From Legionella clemsonensis (GTDB taxonomy: Bacteria > Pseudomonadota > Gammaproteobacteria > Legionellales > Legionellaceae), in contig NZ_CP016397.1 in NCBI RefSeq assembly GCF_002240035.1, forward strand, positions 310,001 to 374,000: a DNA stretch of 64,000 nucleotides, in the 5' to 3' direction. Positions within the stretch are counted from its first letter, which is position 1, and the number at the start of each line of letters is the position of its first letter. A model generated the notes under the pieces. The model was not told the DNA's origin. It searched no databases and was given only the letters and a program-made list of their open reading frames with translations. The translations under genes were made by a program, and so were the position numbers. Positions 62,301 through 64,000 of this stretch are shown piece by piece.

Positions 62301-63460
62301 ATGAGTTGGCGCCGTATTATGAGAAGTTAGCAGAAGGTTGTAATGTAATTGTTGACTATCTAAAACCGCTAAGTATTGAGCTGAAACATCAATTGCATAG
62401 CTTGCCTTCAACGGAGCAAATGCTGCGGCTCCCTGAAAATTCATCGCAAAGGAAAGATATTGAAGATCGTCGCGCTCTACTCTCTCGGTACTTGCAACGC
62501 ATACAAAAAGAGCTGGATCTTTATGAGCCTTTATACAAACTGCTAAACGGTGATCCGGCTGCCTCTAATCCACTGCTAAGACAGGGTATTCGCAAAACGC
62601 TTCACAAGGCGCAAGATGAAAAATATGTTTTGAAATTTTTAGATTTCGCAACGGATTACCAGGATTTTGCGCAGCATGAAAAAGCTGCTCATTTCCAAAA
62701 TGATTATGAAGCCGACTCAGAGGCTGAGGCAACTGTCTTATCAGGTAACATGAGTAGCTCACACTATAGGGTAATAGAAGCAGTAAAACAGGGCTATTTT
62801 CGTGAACATGTAGTTAATCCGGATGACCCCTTATGTGGTTATTTTATTGAAGAGCGTGCGAAAAGTTTGGATAGTCGGTTGGATAAATCCCTTAAAGGAT
62901 ATCGTCCTCAAATTACTATCACAATCAGCAAATTTCCCCAGGGCAACGATCATGATCCTGCCGTTATTGCTGCTCGGGTGAAATACTCATTGGCCGTGGC
63001 CACGCAGTTTTTGGCAGAATTTGTAGAACCCCCTAGTGAAGAAAACCCTTTGACGTTGCGAGGACCTAATCCTGAAGAATTGCGTTATTTATGGACGGCT
63101 CTGGTATTAGTTGGGAAGGAAGTTCCAGGCTTTCAATTTTCGCATAAAGCGGTAGAAGTGGCTTCAGCAGCATTTATGCCAAATAAAGAAAGGAAGGCTG
63201 CTGGCTTTTGGGGAAGGAGTACGCAATGGACGGTAAATTCTTGTTATAATACTTGTTTTAAAGGGCAACCCTCCCTGGATCTATGGTTAGCAGGTCTAAA
63301 AGAAGCCAGCAAGTATCGTTCTAATTTCAAAAAAGAAAGTGAGCAGATTAAGAAAATAGTAGGTGAAGTGACACATACATTCTTTGGTAATCGAAAAGCT
63401 CAGACAATAATCGCAGAGCTAAAGCAAGAAATTAACGCAGATCCTAAAGCGGGTGGATAA
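53396..63460 (+). CDS. Giant kinase-like / ankyrin-like / coiled-coil repeat protein, candidate effector
   Basis: A protein of about 3354 residues (ATG at 53396; weak ribosome binding site). Residues 1-790 are helical and of unknown type. A eukaryotic-like protein-kinase domain spans about 820-1230: glycine loop GVGQYGSV near 831, lysine 855 in QVIKKG, catalytic loop HNDIKPEN at 1012 (H-N-D for H-R-D), DWA at 1036 in place of DFG, then GTLPYISP and DDWALTAMTFG. Residues 1440-1610 are coiled coil with a duplicated 76-residue unit. About 1610-1900 looks ankyrin-like (LLHYAAEQG, FHIAIRNNN, LLIAAAKTN). Residues 2018-2670 are a coiled coil of near-identical 223-residue repeats, then more coiled coil to about 2830, then a unique globular C-terminal domain. 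No signal peptide or membrane segment. A translocated Dot/Icm substrate is the likeliest role, by inference. Confidence 0.85.
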   Translation: MAYCKKFIAGISAINFSESSAQLLKQALLSFAYKELQQELQVIKDRLARLPEKVDEQILENEQLQTYRNVLGNKQLQAYKEKQAAAVARIEFQLSLLQEEAKNPPFDLNAEVNIDDSFIQNFAANFRNIRHLADTLSDAPVAIKRLQTRLYTEILFKLEQKEQEVQLQTLSLEDIREMISQAFNLYKDESKSHLLRTQAQKLIFMGIFEIIRSGCERITVEKSFSSYTQYKEFLLLLGAKLPNVEDSNVIDNLSEYKDSHGSNISELLLDVERKLGILPEDSWNNDAKIEAFKVKKAVLHKLRFGQSDRREYVERVQSNLARDLFWGRNIRDIELFTKSGVSDDEFSALVQQHSLKQIFNKPQTLPANFSLAEKKLVAVIDEIKVKRKPTRDSKALFPIGDLRLVKGEDRLNMQKAVHAAFEKFFTPTLTVKNGLIQVDFYHSSLSSNEVTQSILEAKGLGSNSEPLVDDLKKLHRFKHEIPAIQDLTLKGRTLSEIEQSLDQYFEVVFDKQFNTIKDVALRESYKKELRDSYKKQLKNLEDTFNREEVKKISDLSLGNSEEILLRKLLELRFIAPIQGVTTGSEVSEALKKIASNQFVEAVKINNLESAVEQAYQTLASLSENDIPNYAHPILQKAKTLFTEERKEKLNTLNEILTSKDCTTDKERKLTKLFLEEYTNIAPTLGFTDYERLQNDIYGMAKETIKLLERTQNAQPALKPEEETAYFEAIQQIAKELASLNLKMHEVQFKIPYALQPNQEIIIIDKDGGEHRVKIQLNVDSLPYSLIKPPGESEFIFSFGGSRGAIAPFAGLDKAYAGEGKKKRRLFTHSRLLGVGQYGSVKEVESLLSGLNQVIKKGYVPDTEPTFSDESRNDLRTRPITARDDPFYRVESDILKNLSAAAKANNTSVGETQYWLESDKPRSKGALFTKDSTPQQYHILTGRAKGQTFADKANEALNYYTKDKLAYHDPTQRKAADLQELADMLALSQALVREAQQFATLGANKSADFGFAHNDIKPENFLYKRNSDGSFEVRYIDWATGGFEQKYEGNKKNLNDVFAELFGRDLTPQCKDGVCTDNSGRFVKKTDDAGVVYGINPTLQILHGARSGTLPYISPLVLGSERQRQTAAAGVFNPELNTVLKTNDPTLDDWALTAMTFGICNRQAYFALVKGRVVNDYIVPGILEPDGQIPLGLKIIDAKKFNEFFACGSELDSDSLKNGTAYNDPNAVMFIPSNQREGEPLHLYRRLQELKRALTPLAAEKTKDSPEQQIVDEVNEILQKVHRAVASGYGLSKKDLAKEFNAAQRCLKNYEKINDKDYQEALQKRETLQTVLNEISSGKPSKNLANELLQPVQESGLSRLYILTTYPESKEQRDNIIKVLQEAFADEAELNDKFISSEAPARHLFKEMIAQGQTDILMSLVNKIADKKSAEETLSAITSQLEKINRESLELDEKIKQTRKEFVEEEERLTQALETAKQEGERAVFEAEVLLQETRKRHAMELERLRESQKVSQEKHKELIDIQSLEFDEQIKSMLKRFEEEEKRLTQALETAKQEGERAVFEAEVLLQETRERHAIELERLRKSQKVNQENQKALQDKFDKATKMRDDFVSLVREDGLLHYAAEQGLTEIFNSLVEALKRAEVDNVLDLALAEYGPGKEQIHSAPHLKWSTHCFHIAIRNNNKKQLETLLSLLPKGNRYDEVIAKALHFCAVLGNKTLFQAILDNRLELGSPLTTEQIMAIAFPPDNLSPYHLFLSNEANLTAIDWSALKQQPELAKDFLLSAPGNPLLIAAAKTNFAGVFQLLELGQEVQFNEWQQVFSQLDSQGKNILNYMLELDQVEYLDRFVHFIKENTENSADILVRLLSNPHPVNPLKNFLSKQTNRDQHFVIVETLLDAICTDFSIATPEQQKARIVALLINKEWLIEQAKEPKNSSKLKVLLQNRALSIPFKQILFKALKEAAQETESARVFYEGLYQEVSKTPIESNKASRLEISAVFNEAIRQTTDFDMLFEALAEKQELAKKFEEDVRDLAEQVEVYKKRSEEAERQLDDELSLQQRLRKQLTETAEQLKEVSETSVRLRETIREQTEEFSRKEEELRRQVEEGKQEATDMLQKAQEEHKAAVEGFTRSLHEAEEKAKGLELDLMNKGLALEAKETSYQKLKEEFAALESLKSSLEKTLSETKEISTSEREALQRKLDEETKNREGKEAELTRLFEELHELKDINIKLHSEYEELSTAHQELAKKFEEDVRDLAEQVEVYKKRSEEAERQLDDELSLQQRLRKQLTETAEQLKEVSETSVRLRETIREQTEEFSRKEEELRRQVEEGKQEATDKLQKAQEEHKAAVEGFTRSLHEAEEKAKGLELDLMNKGLALEAKETSYQKLKEEFAALESLKSSLEKTLSETKEISTSEREALQRKLDEETKNREGKEAELTRLFEELHELKDINIKLHSEYEELSTAHQELAKKFEEDVRDLAEQVEVYKKRSEEAERQLDDELSLQQRLRKQLTETAEQLKEVSETSVRLRETIREQTEEFSRKEEELRRQVEEGKQEATDKLQKAQEEHKAAVEGFTRSLHEAEEKAKGLELDLMNKGLALEAKETSYQKLKEEFAALESLKSSLEKTLSETKEISTSEREALQRKLDEETKNREEKEAELTRLSEELQKNQEEKHSLQRQIEELKSTNGVLEKQVKDLSTIVDEYEHERDITKKQLEEEQRKSLDAERKQKEAEKIAEEALKEVAAMRLESKRLQEEMEQLRRETRERQSQLDAREHQLEERANQLNTRESLLDQRENELEERRQEVALAEEAVHYREAELVDLRAMEDPREVARRRAITALNAQLSSSIDDVLLTTISEAESNEDLAKAGLKLKYLRALYEDDFELIVDAAENRLAELQELRSETKNKLLGNNYKTLLGENREKLRNIYTNLNKIATLDSGTRKELDYLVKVSPLHWFSPAFQASLKKNAHELAPYYEKLAEGCNVIVDYLKPLSIELKHQLHSLPSTEQMLRLPENSSQRKDIEDRRALLSRYLQRIQKELDLYEPLYKLLNGDPAASNPLLRQGIRKTLHKAQDEKYVLKFLDFATDYQDFAQHEKAAHFQNDYEADSEAEATVLSGNMSSSHYRVIEAVKQGYFREHVVNPDDPLCGYFIEERAKSLDSRLDKSLKGYRPQITITISKFPQGNDHDPAVIAARVKYSLAVATQFLAEFVEPPSEENPLTLRGPNPEELRYLWTALVLVGKEVPGFQFSHKAVEVASAAFMPNKERKAAGFWGRSTQWTVNSCYNTCFKGQPSLDLWLAGLKEASKYRSNFKKESEQIKKIVGEVTHTFFGNRKAQTIIAELKQEINADPKAGG
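57794..58112 (+). repeat. Tandem 228-bp duplication inside the giant gene
   Basis: A block beginning CGTTTAACGCAGGCTTTAG at 57794 recurs at 58022, offset 228 bases (76 codons). The first 90 or so bases are nearly identical; the remainder has diverged. At protein level the shared part reads RLTQALETAKQEGERAVFEA and onward. Confidence 0.85.
59447..61370 (+). repeat. 669-bp tandem repeats, two full copies and one partial
   Basis: Units begin at 59447, 60116 and 60785, exactly 669 bases (223 codons) apart, each starting E-L-A-K-K-F-E-E-D-V. Copies 1 and 2 differ at only a few bases (for example GACATGCTA against GACAAGTTA, and GCTGAGG against GCCGAGG). Copies 2 and 3 appear identical until about 61345, where copy 3 leaves the pattern. 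All units encode heptad coiled coil in frame. Confidence 0.93.
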
Positions 63461-63721
63461 AAGCAAAATTGGTCGTTATGTAGATAGGGATCTAGATTCA
63501 GTTCATCTAAGAAAAATACCTACTCACGCCTACAACATCTTAATTTCACTCCTTCCCTTTTAACACCGATCTTCATTAACTTGACCAATTCTCTCAAAAG
63601 TTGGTTTCATTGCTCGCTTGCGTTTTGTATACCAAACCACTGACCGAACATCGCCTCGGCGCACACACCAGGCCTATCCCTTGTATATACTTTAACTAAA
63701 GTGATGAGCAAGGAGCCAACT

Positions 63722-64000
63722 ATGATAGATCAGGTAAAATTAAATCAATTAAACCAGTTGTTAAACCTAGCTCTTAAACCTGAAAATGCCAAGGTGTTTT
63801 GGAAAGGCCTTAAAAAAACTTTGATTATAGGGGTATCTACCCAGCCAAAACATATTGAAGAGATGCAGAAAATTCTATTGCTTGCTTCCAAAGATAATGC
63901 CTATTTTACCAACGCGTCTTTTTACCTTCCGTTCTTAAAAGACATTGGTCAAATAGCAAAGAAGTGTACCAACGAAGACAACACTTCGCATAGTAGCGTT
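63722..64000 (+). CDS. Unrecognised protein, 3' end outside window
   Basis: An open frame of 93 codons runs from the ATG at 63722 to the right edge without a stop. AAGGAG (63710-63715) lies 6 bases upstream, a very good ribosome binding site, and a -10-like TATACT is at 63686-63691. The visible protein is soluble, lysine- and leucine-rich, with no signal peptide or known motif. It is separated from the giant gene by 261 noncoding bases with no clear terminator. Confidence 0.7.
   Translation, partial: MIDQVKLNQLNQLLNLALKPENAKVFWKGLKKTLIIGVSTQPKHIEEMQKILLLASKDNAYFTNASFYLPFLKDIGQIAKKCTNEDNTSHSSV

Overview
The window comes from an AT-rich gammaproteobacterium, almost certainly a Legionella species. 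The backbone genes are gammaproteobacterial. The order frgA - yhbY - rlmE - ftsH - folP - glmM - [large coiled-coil gene] - tpiA - secG - tRNA-Leu - nuoA-N - tRNA-fMet - rimP - nusA - infB - rbfA - truB - rpsO - pnp matches, as I remember it, the L. pneumophila region holding frgA and the Dot/Icm effector lepA. Several proteins also look like secretion effectors: large coiled coils, short solenoid repeats, and a eukaryotic-like kinase fused to repeats. No rRNA, CRISPR array, insertion sequence or prophage was seen.

Layout. 1-6 kb: the 3' part of a membrane/coiled-coil gene, then, all on the minus strand, hda and a pgsA-like gene, the siderophore-synthetase gene frgA under a near-consensus Fur box, a small DUF3592-like membrane protein and a repeat protein with eight units of about 33 residues. 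6-15 kb: yhbY, divergent from rlmE-ftsH, folP, glmM, then a minus-strand 807-residue coiled-coil protein breaking the conserved cluster, then tpiA-secG-tRNA-Leu(GAG). 15.3-29.9 kb: the complete 14-gene respiratory complex I operon, closed by a strong terminator. 30.3-39.4 kb: initiator tRNA and the transcription/translation/RNA-decay cluster rimP-nusA-infB-rbfA-truB-rpsO-pnp.

39.5-53.1 kb is a mosaic of single genes: hinT-folE, an exported beta-helix protein, ppa, a KefB/C-type antiporter, an orphan protein, an exported amidohydrolase-fold protein that has lost its metal ligands, an APC-family amino-acid antiporter, a PriC-like protein, a membrane PAS-GGDEF-EAL protein and a PycA-like biotin carboxylase. 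53.4-63.5 kb is one giant gene (about 3354 residues): N-terminal helical region, protein-kinase-like domain, ankyrin-like region, a coiled coil built from almost identical 669-bp tandem repeats, and a unique C-terminal domain. The window ends in the start of an unrecognised gene.

The conserved blocks supply housekeeping functions: replication control, folate, cell-wall precursors, respiration and translation. The variable genes between them (4.9-6.0, 11.5-13.9, 44.3-46.7 and 53.4-63.5 kb) are the most likely source of host-interaction or undescribed functions. The giant kinase-repeat protein is the best candidate for a new system.
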